Shown: in pieces, positions 34,132 to 45,973 of the stretch
How the letters are laid out: every line of letters starts with the position of its first letter
Numbering within the stretch: position 1 is the stretch's first letter
Assembly (NCBI GenBank): GCA_034509735.1
Contig: JACGWO010000004.1
Coordinates: forward strand, 16,349,395 to 16,413,394
DNA from: Sesamum alatum
Taxonomy: Eukaryota > Streptophyta > Magnoliopsida > Lamiales > Pedaliaceae
Length of the DNA stretch: 64,000 bases
Reading direction: 5' to 3'
Program-made: the position numbers and the translations under genes
Notes under the pieces: model-generated
The model's input: the letters and a program-made list of their open reading frames with translations, nothing else
Databases searched by the model: none
Told to the model about the DNA's origin: nothing

Positions 34132-36060
34132 TGAAAGATTATGTGGATCGTCCCGGGAAAAGCGCGAATGCGGAAGCGCGGTATAATGAAAAATTAAACG
34201 GAATTTAAACATGCTTTTAAATTAAAAAACACGTTTCAAAGGGTGTGCCTTTGAAATTTTCCCGGGCATTCGGTGTATCTCATGAACGTATAACATAAAA
34301 TAAATCATGGAGGCCATAGGGTTGAAAATTAAAGAGGGACGAAAATTTAAAACGAGACCTACCCGTTGTCGTTTTCGTCTTCAACGGCTACACGCGTTGT
34401 TCCCCGTTTTGTACCAAGATCCCGTCTTTGAGACCCTCTAATTCGTGACACACGATCCACCACGTATCTTGCACGTCGTGCTAGCAACGAACAAGTGTAT
34501 AATTTTGGAGTGGATGAATCAATAACACATTATCAATTAATGGTATTGATTCATCAAGATTCTAATGTTCCAAGAACAAAAGAATCAAGAAAACTATTTT
34601 CTTGAGAGAGAGAGGGGCGGACGAGAGAGATGGGAGAGAGAGAGAAACCGTGTGTGTGTGTTGTGTGTGTGTGTTGGAGTTTCATCATCATGTAAATTGT
34701 AGGATGCTAGGGGTTTATATAGAAGAGGAGTTTTAATCCTCTTTAAACTCCTCTTTTAAGAACTCTAATTTGACTAGGATTTTGACCTAGTCAAAGTCCT
34801 AGTCAAACTAGTGTTTTGACCTAGTCAAAACGATCCTAGCCATCCATCTCTCCCATTAATCTCAACCGTTGATTTAATTTAATTTAATGGAAATATTAAA
34901 AAACCTATTTAAATATTTCCAAGAGGCTAAAATAAATATAAATATTATTTAAGCCCATTAAATAAATTCCTTTGATAAAGGTCCCGATTAAATCTAATTT
35001 AATCATTCCTTCACTCCAATATTTAATTCCAAATTAAATATTTAATTGTGTGTGGATAGTGTGTGACTCTTTAGGTTCACCATTCAGCTAGACTTGGTCG
35101 GATTCCTAGAATCCGTCCGTTACCATGGGTGGCCATCTAGCAACGGTCCATGGCACTAGAGACTAGGTGAAATATTCAGGGATGAACATTTAGGCTCTAA
35201 CAGTACGCTTGTCCTTCTGTCTTCGGTCTCATCACTTAGTGTCTAGGGCACGGATAACGCAGGTACCCATCTTGGACCTAAGTGTCGGTCTGTCCTCACT
35301 AAACGCCGCAAGGGAAACCTTCCCTTCTGTTCAGTCACTGTGGCCACAGTTTTAGGGACAAGACCTAGAGCATACATGAGACTCAACTGTCAAAACCTAT
35401 TGACAGGAGACAGATCCTTTCTTGGAAACTACTGTCACTTTGCACACCAGGACTGCACTAGACATGGCTTATGACTACCAAAGAGAATTCTGGCAATCTC
35501 TCACCATATCTAAGATACAGTTCTGATGTACAGGTAAACTCAGTAATTCCTCAAGTCAAAGGACTTGACCTGTACCGTTGGAACCGGGAATACTCGTCAT
35601 ACCTTGCAGACCATACTCAAGGTCCTCCGTAAGACGGTTCCCACGAGTCACCTCAGTCAGCTGCATCCTAGCAGGCTAACCCACTAACACTGCTTAGACG
35701 ATCCTCGTCACCCGTCGATGAAACACGACAGCAGATGCTTAGTGCAAGTCTCAAATGGAATCCCGGTACCCATTTTCGGGATTCCTTGACTTGGAGATTT
35801 CCGGACTGATTCGGGAAGACTGATTCCATGGACCTACCTCCAAGCGTAGTCCCAGTCCCCGAAATCGAATCTCAGTCCGTGGGCTCTGTTTGCGTAGTGA
35901 ACAGATATGGAAAAATAGGTGCAAGTGAACACAAACAAAGTAATGCCAAATGAAAATTCACTTCTTTATTCATTAATGATTTATCAAAACACTTATAATT
36001 GTCTAGACATAGGTTACATATACCCGCCAAAATTGGCTTACATGGTCACCTATTCTAACA
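34132..36060 (-). repeat. A2 3' LTR
   Basis: 1929 bp, from TGTTAGAATAGGTGACC (at 36060) down to CTTTCA (at 34132). It lacks 65 bp present in the 5' LTR (between GATAAA and GGTCCCG near 34978). The rest is almost identical. TATA on the minus strand is at 34715-34722. Confidence 0.95.
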
Positions 36061-36075
36061 ATCTCCCACTTGACC
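36061..36075 (-). other. Polypurine tract of A2
   Basis: Plus strand ATCTCCCACTTGACC, adjoining the 3' LTR. Confidence 0.88.
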
Positions 36076-36076
36076 T

Positions 36077-39000
36077 TTAAAGCCAATCACCCATATGCCT
36101 AATCCCCATCTTCTCAAGATGTTGCGTATGAGCACTTTGCGACATAGGCTTTGTCAGCGGGTCTGCTGTGTTGTTTGCTGAGTTGACTCGGTCCATCCGA
36201 ACGTCACCTCTTCCTACCATTTCTCTAAGAAGATGGTAGCGTCTAAGAATGTGTTTGGAACGGTGGTGAGATCTCGGTTCCTTCGCTTGCGCTATTGCAC
36301 CGTTGTTATCACAGAAGATGACAACGGGCTCGGCGATGCTAGGCACCACACCCAACTCTTGGATGTAGTTTCTCATCCAAACCGCTTCCTTGGCAGCTTC
36401 TGAAGCTGCTATGTATTCAGCCTCAGTGGTGGAGTCAGCAGTGGTTGCTTGCTTGGAACTTTTCCAAGCCACTACTCCTCCGTTGAGCTTGAATACATAC
36501 CCCGATTGAGACTTGGCATCATCGTCATCAGACTGGAAGCTGGCGTCGCTAAAGCCTTCCAGAATTAGTTTTCCATTGCCATAGACTAAGAACATTTCCT
36601 TAGTCCCTCCTTAGGTACTTAAGGATGCCCTTAACTGCATTCCAATGTGCCTCTCCTGCACAGGACTGATATCTGCTAGTCACGCTCAAAGCGTATGCAA
36701 TGTCAGGCCTGGTGCAGTGGACCGCATATTGGATGCTACCTACGGCAGAAGCATAGGGGATGACTTTCATCTTTTCAAGTTCCTCATCAGTCTGCGGGGA
36801 CTGTTTTCTTGGACAACTTGATCCCATGCCTCATAGGAAGGAACCCTCGTTTGGAGTTGTCCATTCGATATCTCTTTAGGACTTTCTCCATATACGAGTT
36901 TTGGGTGAGCCCTAACATCCTTTTAGATCTGTCCCTGACAATCTGGATGCCTAGGATGTAGGATGCTTCACCCAAGTCCTTCATGGAAAACTTGGTTGAC
37001 AGCCATGCTTTCGTGTTTCCTAACATTCTGACGTCATTTCCAATGAGCAGAATGTCATCCACGTAAAGCACTAGGAACACTATGGAGCTCCCACTGACCT
37101 TCTTGTATACACAAGGGTCGGATTTGTTTTTGATGAAGTCATAACCCCGTATTACTTCATCAAATCGAATGTTCCAACTCCGGGAAGCTTGTTTGAGGCC
37201 ATAGATGGACTTCTGGAGACGACAGACTTTCTGTTCTTCTCCAGCGACCGTGAAACCCTCCGGCTGATCCATATAGATCTCTTTTTCAACGAAGCCATTG
37301 AGGAAGGCCGTTTTCACGTCCATCTGCCATATTTCATAGTCATACCATGCTGCTATGGCAAGCAGGATCCGAATGGATTTAGCCATGGCTACTGGCGAGT
37401 AGGTATCCTCAAAATCGACCCCGGGTCGTTGAGTGTATCCCTTAGCTACAAGCCTAGCCTTGAAGGTAGTGACCTCTCCATCAACGCCGAGTTTGCGCTT
37501 GTAGACCCACTTACAGCCCACTGGCTTAACACCTTTCGGTGGATCTACAAGTCTCCAAACTTGGTTCTCGCTTATGGAGTCCATTTCGGTTTTCATGGCC
37601 TCAAGCCATCTCCCAGAGTCGATGTCTGACATCGCTTCCCCGTATGTCTTAGGATCGTTATCCAGAAGATCGGTCGCACCTAGAAATCCATATCTCACTG
37701 GAGGTCTGGATTCTCTAGTAGACCTTCGGAGAACGGGAACGTTAGTGGTAACTGTGGGCGCTGACTGTATCGGAGCCGGCGGTTCAGGGGCCGGGGCTGG
37801 CCTGCCTTGAGGTTGTCCTTCATGCCTAGCATGTTGGACTTCTCTAGGTAGGTCAGTCCTCCTAGTGTCTATCCTGAATCCTCTAGGTGAGGTTTCCGCG
37901 ACTGTTTCTGATGACTGAGTTCCATCACTTGATTCCTCAAGGATCAGCTCATCAGGTTGGATATCCTCCGGGAAGCCTTGCTCCAAGAATACTGCATTCC
38001 TTAAAACAAATACCTTTTGTTCCAAAGGGTCATAAAAGTAATAACCCGCAGTTTCTTTAGGGTATCCAACGAACCTGCATAGACTAGACCTGGATTCTAG
38101 CTTATCTCCCACTAACCTCTTGACGTATGCGGGGCTACCCCACACTTTCAAGTAGTTGTAGGATGCAGGCTTGCCGTGCCATATCTCATATGGCGTTTGG
38201 GTCACTACACTAGTAGGCGCCAAATTCAATAACTTGGCTGCCGTTTCTAATGCATAACCCCAAAACGATAGGGGCAATTTGGTAAAACTCATCATGGAAC
38301 GAACCATGTCCAACAGGGTTCGGTTCCTCCTTTCAGAGACGCCATTTAACTGTGGTGTTCCGGGAGGTGTCCATTCTGATATTATACCATGTTCCTTTAG
38401 ATAATCTAGGAATTCGGCACTAAGGTATTCACCGCCTCGGTCTGACCGTAGGATTTTAATTTTGCAGTTGGTTTGATTCTCCACTTCAAGTCTGAATTCT
38501 TTAAACCTCTCAAGAGCTTCAGACTTGTACCTCATCAGGTAAACATAACCATACCGTGAATGATCATCGGTGAAGGTTATGAAGTAGGAGAACCCACCTC
38601 GGGCCTGCGTCTTTAGTGGTCCACACACGTCTGTATGGACCAAGTCCAACAGACCTGTGGCAAGCCTGCTTTGTCCTACAAAGGGCTTCTTTGGTCATTT
38701 TCCCTCTTAGACAAGATTCACAAGTTGGTAGATCACTCAAGTCCCCAACCTCTAGGTTCTTTGAGTCTACCAACCTTTTCATCCTATCTTGGGATATGTG
38801 ACCTAGCCTAGCGTGCCACAGACGTGCGTTCCCGTTATTATCTAATTTCCGTGTGTGTTGAGCGTTAAGAACGAAATTCGTTTGTTGCAAGATATAGAGC
38901 CCATTATGTAATGTACCAAGTAGATGAGCAATTCCACACCTCATCAAATAAAAAGCAATTTTTATTGATTTTAAACTCATAACCATTATTGTCTAACAAT

Positions 39001-40134
39001 GGAATGGAAATGATGTTTTTAATCATACTGGGTACAAAATAAACTTGCTCTAATTCTATGCTAATGGTATCACTAATAACTAAAGTGGCGGATCCTACTG
39101 CTTCTGCCGAGATGGCCTTGCCATTTCCGAGCTTCAGGATCATGTCCCCCGCTACTTAGTTTTCTGCTTCTTTTCAACACCTGCAAATTATTGCAAATGT
39201 GAGCTCCACAGCCGGTATCCAATACCCAAGAGGCAGAATTAGTGACCATGTTAACCTCAATCACAAATATACCTTGGTTTGAGAAGAGTTTGGGGCACTC
39301 TCTCTTCCAATGCCCTTTCTCACGGCAGTTGATACATATGTCATATGCCTTCGACTGTTGCTTGGAGACAACCTTTCCCTTTCCTTTGCCTTTCCCCTCT
39401 TTGGCAATGGGAACACTCTGAGTGTTCGTAGCTGCTATGACTGCCTTTCCCTTCCCTTTCTTCCTTTTCCAACGTCCGGCGCCCTTGCCTTTCGTCTTGG
39501 AAGTAGAAGCACCTCCAAACAATACCGAAGGCGTGGACTTCTTAGTCGTTGCCTCGTATTGTACCAACATATTGATCAACTCATGAATACCCTTCTCAAG
39601 TGCATTCATGTTGTAGTTGACAATAAATTGATCAAAGGAGGGTGGGAGTGACTGAAGGATCACATCTATGTACGTTTCGTTATCGAGACCTGCCTTTAGG
39701 TCCTCGAGCTTTTCCACTAGGGTAAGCATTTTAACCCCATGTTCTTGTACAGAGGATCCTTCTGTCATTTTAGTTCCAAAGAACGCCTTGGTCGCGACAT
39801 ACCTAGTATGCCGGTCCGGGACTGCATAGCAATCCTTAAGGCGAGCCATTATGGAAGGGACATCGTCTAGCCTTTCATATTGCTTCTGAATCTCATTGGT
39901 CATCGAAGCAAGTATGATGCTACGAACCTTCCGGTTATCCTTATGCCAAGTCTCGAACGTCTCACGTTCCTCTGGCGTGGATCCTTCCGGTAAGGTCCTA
40001 GGGAGAGGCTCGTCCATGACGTAGCCTTGGTTCTCATAATCCAGGACTATCCTGAGATTGCGCAACCAGTCGTTGTAGTTGGTTCCATTAAATTTGTTTG
40101 TCTCAAGAATGGTTGAAAGTGGGTTCTTAGACAT
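36077..40134 (-). pseudogene. Copia gag-pol of A2, nearly intact
   Basis: The minus-strand ATG at 40134 opens MSKNPLSTILETNKFNGTNY. Domains in order: gag; zinc knuckle CINCREKGHWKREC (CX2CX4HX4C); protease LDTGCGAHIC; integrase zinc site (HARLGH, CESC) and DDE residues in HTDVCGP, SDRGGEY and NGVSERRN; RT with MDVKTAFLNG and LYVDDILLIGND; RNase H with SDASFQSDDD and ADSTTEAEYIAASEAAKEAV. Uninterrupted pieces are 39073-40134 (gag-protease), 36787-38649 (620 codons, integrase-RT) and 36077-36595 (RNase H). About five one- or two-base shifts separate them (near 39147, 38955, 38690, 36805 and 36603), several in base runs. An intact copy would encode a polyprotein of about 1350 residues. If the shifts are assembly errors, this copy could be functional. 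Confidence 0.93.
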
Positions 40135-40240
40135 TTTAAAATCTACATGTTGAAAAACAACGCGCGATCAGCAGAAAGTAAAGACGGTGGTTTGATAAAA
40201 ATAATTAAATGCTTGGTCTTTAGTCATTTAATCCTCCCAC

Positions 40241-40248
40241 TATTTATA
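40241..40248 (-). promoter_or_regulatory. Internal TATA-like box before gag, A2
   Basis: TATTTATA on the plus strand (TATAAATA on the coding strand), 106 bp upstream of gag. Confidence 0.45.
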
Positions 40249-40510
40249 CGAAAACACGGTACTCTCAAATGTAGTTTTCGGGAAATCCTTTCCTAGTGGG
40301 CTTGGGATCCACAGCGATTTTTCCCATACCCCGCTTTTACGATTCGCATGGAAAAGATCCTGTGGGAGGTATTCCATACCATTCTCGTTCCACGAGATTC
40401 CCAAGATTATTGCCTCACCCTTTTGCATGATCCCGAGGACTCCAAGCGAATCATGCTAATTAGGTGTTAGACCCGACCCAATCGACCGAGCCATGGACCC
40501 ACTAGTACCC

Positions 40511-40605
40511 CCACGACTCGTGAGACAGGTAGCAGCAGCCCATTTTTCGTTCATGACATAGTGCAGCTTCTTTTAAGTACAATAACGTGCCACGACTCGT
40601 GAGAC
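40511..40605 (-). promoter_or_regulatory. Paired palindromic leader motif, A2
   Basis: CCACGACTCGTGAGAC on the plus strand at 40511-40526 and 40590-40605. Confidence 0.65.
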
Positions 40606-40906
40606 CACGCTATTGACCTAAAACAGCTTCCTCACTATGCCACGGATTGGAAGGCATGGACGAACTCCTAGAGTTCATGTCCACTTTATCTAGGGTCTAA
40701 TATTTCAACATTGGTCCAACCAATGTGAGAGTAGTGAATGACCGAGATCTCATAATATATCCATACATTCATCCATAATGCATAAATAAAATCCATCCAT
40801 AGCAGTTATATGATAAATAAAAGCCATTCATCCATCATAATAACCACATGCAAAATTAAAGCCTAGCACGCCCCTGTTGGATGATCACAAGCCCGAATCC
40901 TATGCG

Positions 40907-40928
40907 ATCCACTGAGCCCGCAGTGGAT
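40907..40928 (-). promoter_or_regulatory. Conserved leader stem-loop, A2
   Basis: Perfect eight-pair stem; on the minus strand the arms are ATCCACTG and CAGTGGAT with loop CGGGCT. Confidence 0.7.
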
Positions 40929-41671
40929 CTATGGTCAATCTAGGGTTGGTCCTATACTATTACAATAATAGTAACCCAATCATCATTCTGATGGGCCTTG
41001 GTCTCTTTTTCTCTTTCTTCACTTCATGGAAAACGCCAAGGGACCTCCGGTCTGGGCTCTCCATGTGGTCCTTCCTTCTTCTCCACCAATTACAAAAATG
41101 GAAACCTCGCTCCTAGTCTACTCTCATTACATATAAAAAAATTAGAAACCCCAGCGAAACCCCGGGGGAGTACATAAGGAGGGAGGTAGAAAGCCTTATT
41201 ATTCCAAGGCACTAGAAAGAGAGAAGGAGAAAGCAGTTAAAGAGGCACACAGGCCCAACAGTAAATTAAACCATACATTCGGTCTAGGGCTCGTGATCAT
41301 CCATTTCCATCCAACACACATAATTACATGATCCAATCACATAATCATAATATTCCAACAACACATGATTTCCAATCACATCAATCCAAGATGAAAATAA
41401 ATGAACATGTGCGTAACGTGTGAAAAATAAAACACAAATATTGGTAATAAAATTTTTCTCGTTTTAGGAAAACCTTTCCTCATTATTTTAAGTAAAATAA
41501 CCCCGGGATTCTAAATCCAATTTATTTTACTCCTAAAATAATGTCTTTAGGAATTTAGGAAAATTGAACCCAAAAAACGAATTTTTCAGAATTAATTCAA
41601 AAATTAAAACTGAAAATAAATTTAAAAAAAAAATAAAATAATAATGCTAGGGTTTCAAAAAACCCTAGCTG

Positions 41672-42302
41672 CAGCAGCCGCCGGCCGCCGCCACCGGCAG
41701 CAGCCGGCAGGCCGTGCGCGCAGGGCAGCAGGCCCAGCCTGCCGCCCCTGCGCGCGCAGGCACTGCCTGGCCGGGCGCGCGCGCGCAGGCCCCTTGCCTG
41801 CGTGCGCCCGCGCCTGGCCGGCAGCGCGCTGCGCGGCCTGGTGTTCCGGCAGGCCGACGCGCGCGCAGGCTCCTTTGCCTGTGCGCGCGCGCTGGCCTGC
41901 TGGCCATCGGCCGCATCCCTGCGTCGCGCGCAGAGCGCGCGCGCAGACGCGCACTGGGCGTGCCTGCCGGGCGCGCGCGCGCAGACGCCTCCGTCTGCGT
42001 GCGCGCGTGCCTGGCGGCGCGCCTGGTGCCCGTCCGCGCGCGGGCTCCTCCGCCCGCCAGCCTTGCGCGCGCGCGCGCATGGGCGCGCCTACCGGGCGCG
42101 CGCGCGCAGACACCTCTGTCTGCCCGCGCGCGCGCCTGGAGGCGTTTCCATGCGCGCACGCCCGCACGCAGCCAACCCGGCTGCGCGCTGCCCCTGCGCG
42201 GCCGGCAGCGCGCGCGCGCGCAGGCTTCCCATGCCTGCGCGCGTCTGCCCTGCCGGGCAGCGCTCGGCTGCGCGCGGCCAGCCTTCCCGGCTGGCCGGCT
42301 GT
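41672..42302 (-). other. GC-rich island in A2 leader
   Basis: About 630 bp, roughly 55 bp longer than in A1. The extra piece lies near 42190-42270. Overlapping open frames (41644-42404 plus, 41655-42430 minus) reflect base composition. Confidence 0.9.
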
Positions 42303-42504
42303 GACGTTTTCTCGTTTTTCAGATTAATTCCCATCCCGATTCCCAAGAAAAAACAGAAAATACCAATATTCAGCAATTCACACGAATTAAAAGCAATAAA
42401 ATAACATGCTTCAAGAATCAAGAAATTCAAGATTTAATTACAACATGCTATTTCACGTTTCATGCTTAAAACGCACATAAACCCTAGGCCTATACACCGA
42501 ACCG

Positions 42505-42517
42505 GGCTCTGATACCA
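42505..42517 (-). other. tRNA-Met primer site of A2
   Basis: GGCTCTGATACCA on the plus strand, one base from the LTR end. Confidence 0.95.
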
Positions 42518-42518
42518 C

Positions 42519-44512
42519 TGAAAGATTATGTGGATCGTCCCGGGAAAAGCGCGAATGCGGAAGCGCGGTATAATGAAAAATTAAACGGAATTTAAACATG
42601 CTTTTTAAATTAAAAAACACGTTTCAAAGGGTGTGCCTTTGAAATTTTCCCGGGCATTCGGTGTATCTCATGAACGTATAACATAAAATAAATCATGGAG
42701 GCCATAGGGTTGAAAATTAAAGAGGGACGAAAATTTAAAACGAGACCTACCCGTTGTCGTTTTCGTCTTCAACGGCTACACGCGTTGTTCCCCGTTTTGT
42801 ACCAAGATCCCGTCTTTGAGACCCTCTAATTCGTGACACACGATCCACCCACGTATCTTGCACGTCGTGCTAGCAACGAACAAGTGTATAATTTTGGAGT
42901 GGATGAATCAATAACACATTATCAATTAATGGTATTGATTCATCAAGATTCTAATGTTCCAAGAACAAAAGAATCAAGAAAACTATTTTCTTGAGAGAGA
43001 GAGGGGCGGACGAGAGAGATGGGAGAGAGAGAGAAACCGTGTGTGTGTGTTGTGTGTGTGTGTTGGAGTTTCATCATCATGTAAATTGTAGGATGCTAGG
43101 GGTTTATATAGAAGAGGAGTTTTAATCCTCTTTAAACTCCTCTTTTAAGAACTCTAATTTGACTAGGATTTTGACCTAGTCAAAGTCCTAGTCAAACTAG
43201 TGTTTTGACCTAGTCAAAACGATCCTAGCCATCCATCTCTCCCATTAATCTCAACCGTTGATTTAATTTAATTTAATGGAAATATTAAAAAACCTATTTA
43301 AATATTTCCAAGAGGCTAAAATAAATATAAATATTATTTAAGCCCATTAAATAAATTCCTTTGATAAATCCAATTTATCAATTTAATTCCTTCTATCAAA
43401 TAGAAAGAATTATTTCTCCAAGAAAAATAAAGGTCCCGATTAAATCTAATTTAATCATTCCTTCACTCCAATATTTAATTCCAAATTAAATATTTAATTG
43501 TGTGTGGATAGTGTGTGACTCTTTAGGTTCACCATTCAGCTAGACTTGGTCGGATTCCTAGAATCCGTCCGTTACCATGGGTGGCCATCTAGCAACGGTC
43601 CATGGCACTAGAGACTAGGTGAAATATTCAGGGATGAACATTTAGGCTCTAACAGTACGCTTGTCCTTCTGTCTTCGGTCTCATCACTTAGTGTCTAGGG
43701 CACGGATAACGCAGGTACCCATCTTGGACCTAAGTGTCGGTCTGTCCTCACTAAACGCCGCAAGGGAAACCTTCCCTTCTGTTCAGTCACTGTGGCCACA
43801 GTTTTAGGGACAAGACCTAGAGCATACATGAGACTCAACTGTCAAAACCTATTGACAGGAGACAGATCCTTTCTTGGAAACTACTGTCACTTTGCACACC
43901 AGGACTGCACTAGACATGGCTTATGACTACCAAAGAGAATTCTGGCAATCTCTCACCATATCTAAGATACAGTTCTGATGTACAGGTAAACTCAGTAATT
44001 CCTCAAGTCAAAGGACTTGACCTGTACGTTGGAACCGGGAATACTCGTCATACCTTGCAGACCATACTCAAGGTCCTCCGTAAGACGGTTCCCACGAGTC
44101 ACCTCAGTCAGCTGCATCCTAGCAGGCTAACCCACTAACACTGCTTAGACGATCCTCGTCACCCGTCGATGAAACACGACAGCAGATGCTTAGTGCAAGT
44201 CTCAAATGGAATCCCGGTACCCATTTTCGGGATTCCTTGACTTGGAGATTTCCGGACTGATTCGGGAAGACTGATTCCATGGACCTACCTCCAAGCGTAG
44301 TCCCAGTCCCCGAAATCGAATCTCAGTCCGTGGGCTCTGTTTGCGTAGTGAACAGATATGGAAAAAATAGGTGCAAGTGAACACAAACAAAGTAATGCCA
44401 AATGAAAATTCACTTCTTTATTCATTAATGATTTATCAAAACACTTATAATTGTCTAGACATAGGTTACATATACCCGCCAAAATTGGCTTACATGGTCA
44501 CCTATTCTAACA
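42519..44512 (-). repeat. A2 5' LTR
   Basis: 1994 bp. It retains the 65 bp missing from the 3' LTR (within 43365-43445). TATA on the minus strand is at 43103-43110. Confidence 0.95.
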
Positions 44513-44517
44513 GCAGA

Positions 44518-45618
44518 TCCACCAAAAGGGGTTAAACCCGAAGCTGGAACATACGTTTTGATGAAGTCATGCGGGGATATGATTTCATCAAGAACGAGTC
44601 CGATCCTTGTGTATACAAGAAGATCAGTGGGAGCTCAGTTGCGTTTCTGGTGCTTTATGTGGATGACATCTTGCTCATTGGGAATGATGCTAAGATGTTG
44701 GGTACCACTAAAGCTTGGCTGTCAATGCAATTCTCCATGAAGGATATGGGCGAGGCATCCTACATCCTTGGCATCAAGATCTACAGGGATAGATCTAGAA
44801 GGATGTTAGGAATGGCCTAGTCCTCGTACATTGAGAAAGTCTTGAAGAGATTCAAGATGGAGAACTCAAAACGAGGATTCCTTCCTATGAGGCATGGAAT
44901 TAAGATATCTAAGAAGCAGTCTCCTAAGACTGATGAGGAGCTTAAAAGGATGTTGGACATCACCTATGCTTCAGCCGTAGGCAGCATACAGTATGTTGTT
45001 CAGTGCACTAGACCTAATGTGGCTTTCGCTTTGAACGTAACTAGCCGATATCACTGGAGTGCAGTCAAGACTATCCAAAAGTACCTGAAAAGGACTAAGG
45101 TCATGTTCTTGATCTACGGCGGTGGAGGGTTGATACTTGAAGGCTATAGCGACCCTAGCCTCCAGTCGAATGACGATGATGCCAAGTCTCAGTATGGTTT
45201 TGTATTTAGACTAAATGGTGGCGTGGTTACTTGGAAGAGTTCCAAATAGGCTACCACGACGGACTCCACCATAGAGTTTTGAATACATAGCGGCTTTGGA
45301 AGCTGCTAAGGAGTGGTTTGGTTGATGAGCTACATCCAAGGGTTGGATGTAGTACCTAGCATTGCTAAGCCTGTAATTATCTTTCATGATAACAACGGGG
45401 CAATAGCGCTAGCAAAGGAACCGAGATCTCATCACGATCCAAGCATATTCTTAGACGCTACCATCTACTTAGAGAGATGGATAGCAGGACTGACGTTCGG
45501 TTGGACCGAGTCAGCTCCGCAGAAAACATAGCAGATCCACTTGCTAAGCCCATGTCGCAAGTTGCCCATACTCACCATCTGAATAAGAGGTTTGAGGTCA
45601 ATGGGTGATTGGCTTTAG
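44518..45618 (+). pseudogene. Copia pol of C-host, 3' part (RT end to RNase H)
   Basis: It rejoins at CCACCAAAAGGGGTTAAACCC (RT PPKGVKP) and jumps at once to SWNIRFDEVMRGYDF, so roughly 120 codons of RT, including the first catalytic region, are deleted. It keeps LYVDDILLIGND, MKDMGEASYILGIKIY and the RNase H motifs. Stops at 44818-44820 and at 45247 (WKSSK then stop) and several shifts near 45280-45330 break it. It ends with the family stop after GDWL. Confidence 0.9.
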
Positions 45619-45632
45619 GTCAAGTGGGAGAT
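45619..45632 (+). other. Polypurine tract of C-host
   Basis: GTCAAGTGGGAGAT directly before TGTTGGAATAG. Confidence 0.87.
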
Positions 45633-45973
45633 TGTTGGAATAGGTGACCAGAAAGCCAATAGGGTTGGTAATTTGTAACCTATCCGACAACTTGATGTGA
45701 ATGTAATATTATTATGTGATGAATAAGATGAGTGTTCGTCACCAATGGTACCTTCTTTGTTGTGCTCATCTTACATTTGTTAAACCGGTGTTTAACTTAT
45801 ATCGCAACAAAGCCCACAGACCATGGATAACAACTCGTACAGTTGGGCCACGCATTGGATGGTGGTCATGAAACCAACTGATTAAGAGTTGGGTCTGAAA
45901 CGTTCCAAGTCGAGGACCTCGAGACAGGGCATCGAGAGTCCTATTGAGACTTGCGTCAAGAGTCGTGTTCATT
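45633..45973 (+). repeat. C-host 3' LTR, first part
   Basis: It matches 17148-17490 of the 5' LTR and is cut by A-solo after TCATT. Confidence 0.92.

Larger units (their letters stand above)
40135..42518 (-). other. Leader of A2
   Basis: 2.38 kb with the GC island, stem-loop (40907-40928), paired palindrome (40511-40605) and internal TATA (40241-40248). It is close to A1 throughout except for indels in the GC island. Confidence 0.87.
34132..44512 (-). mobile_element. A2: full-length family A element in C-host pol
   Basis: A 10,381-bp element on the minus strand with a perfect GCAGA duplication (34127-34131 and 44513-44517). The 5' LTR is 42519-44512, gag-pol 36077-40134 and the 3' LTR 34132-36060. 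It has the best coding region in the window. It faces A1 tail to tail, 4.3 kb apart. Confidence 0.95.

Noticed and set aside
37189..37810. Plus-strand frames inside A2 pol
   Set aside because: Antisense shadows of the integrase-RT frame on the minus strand.
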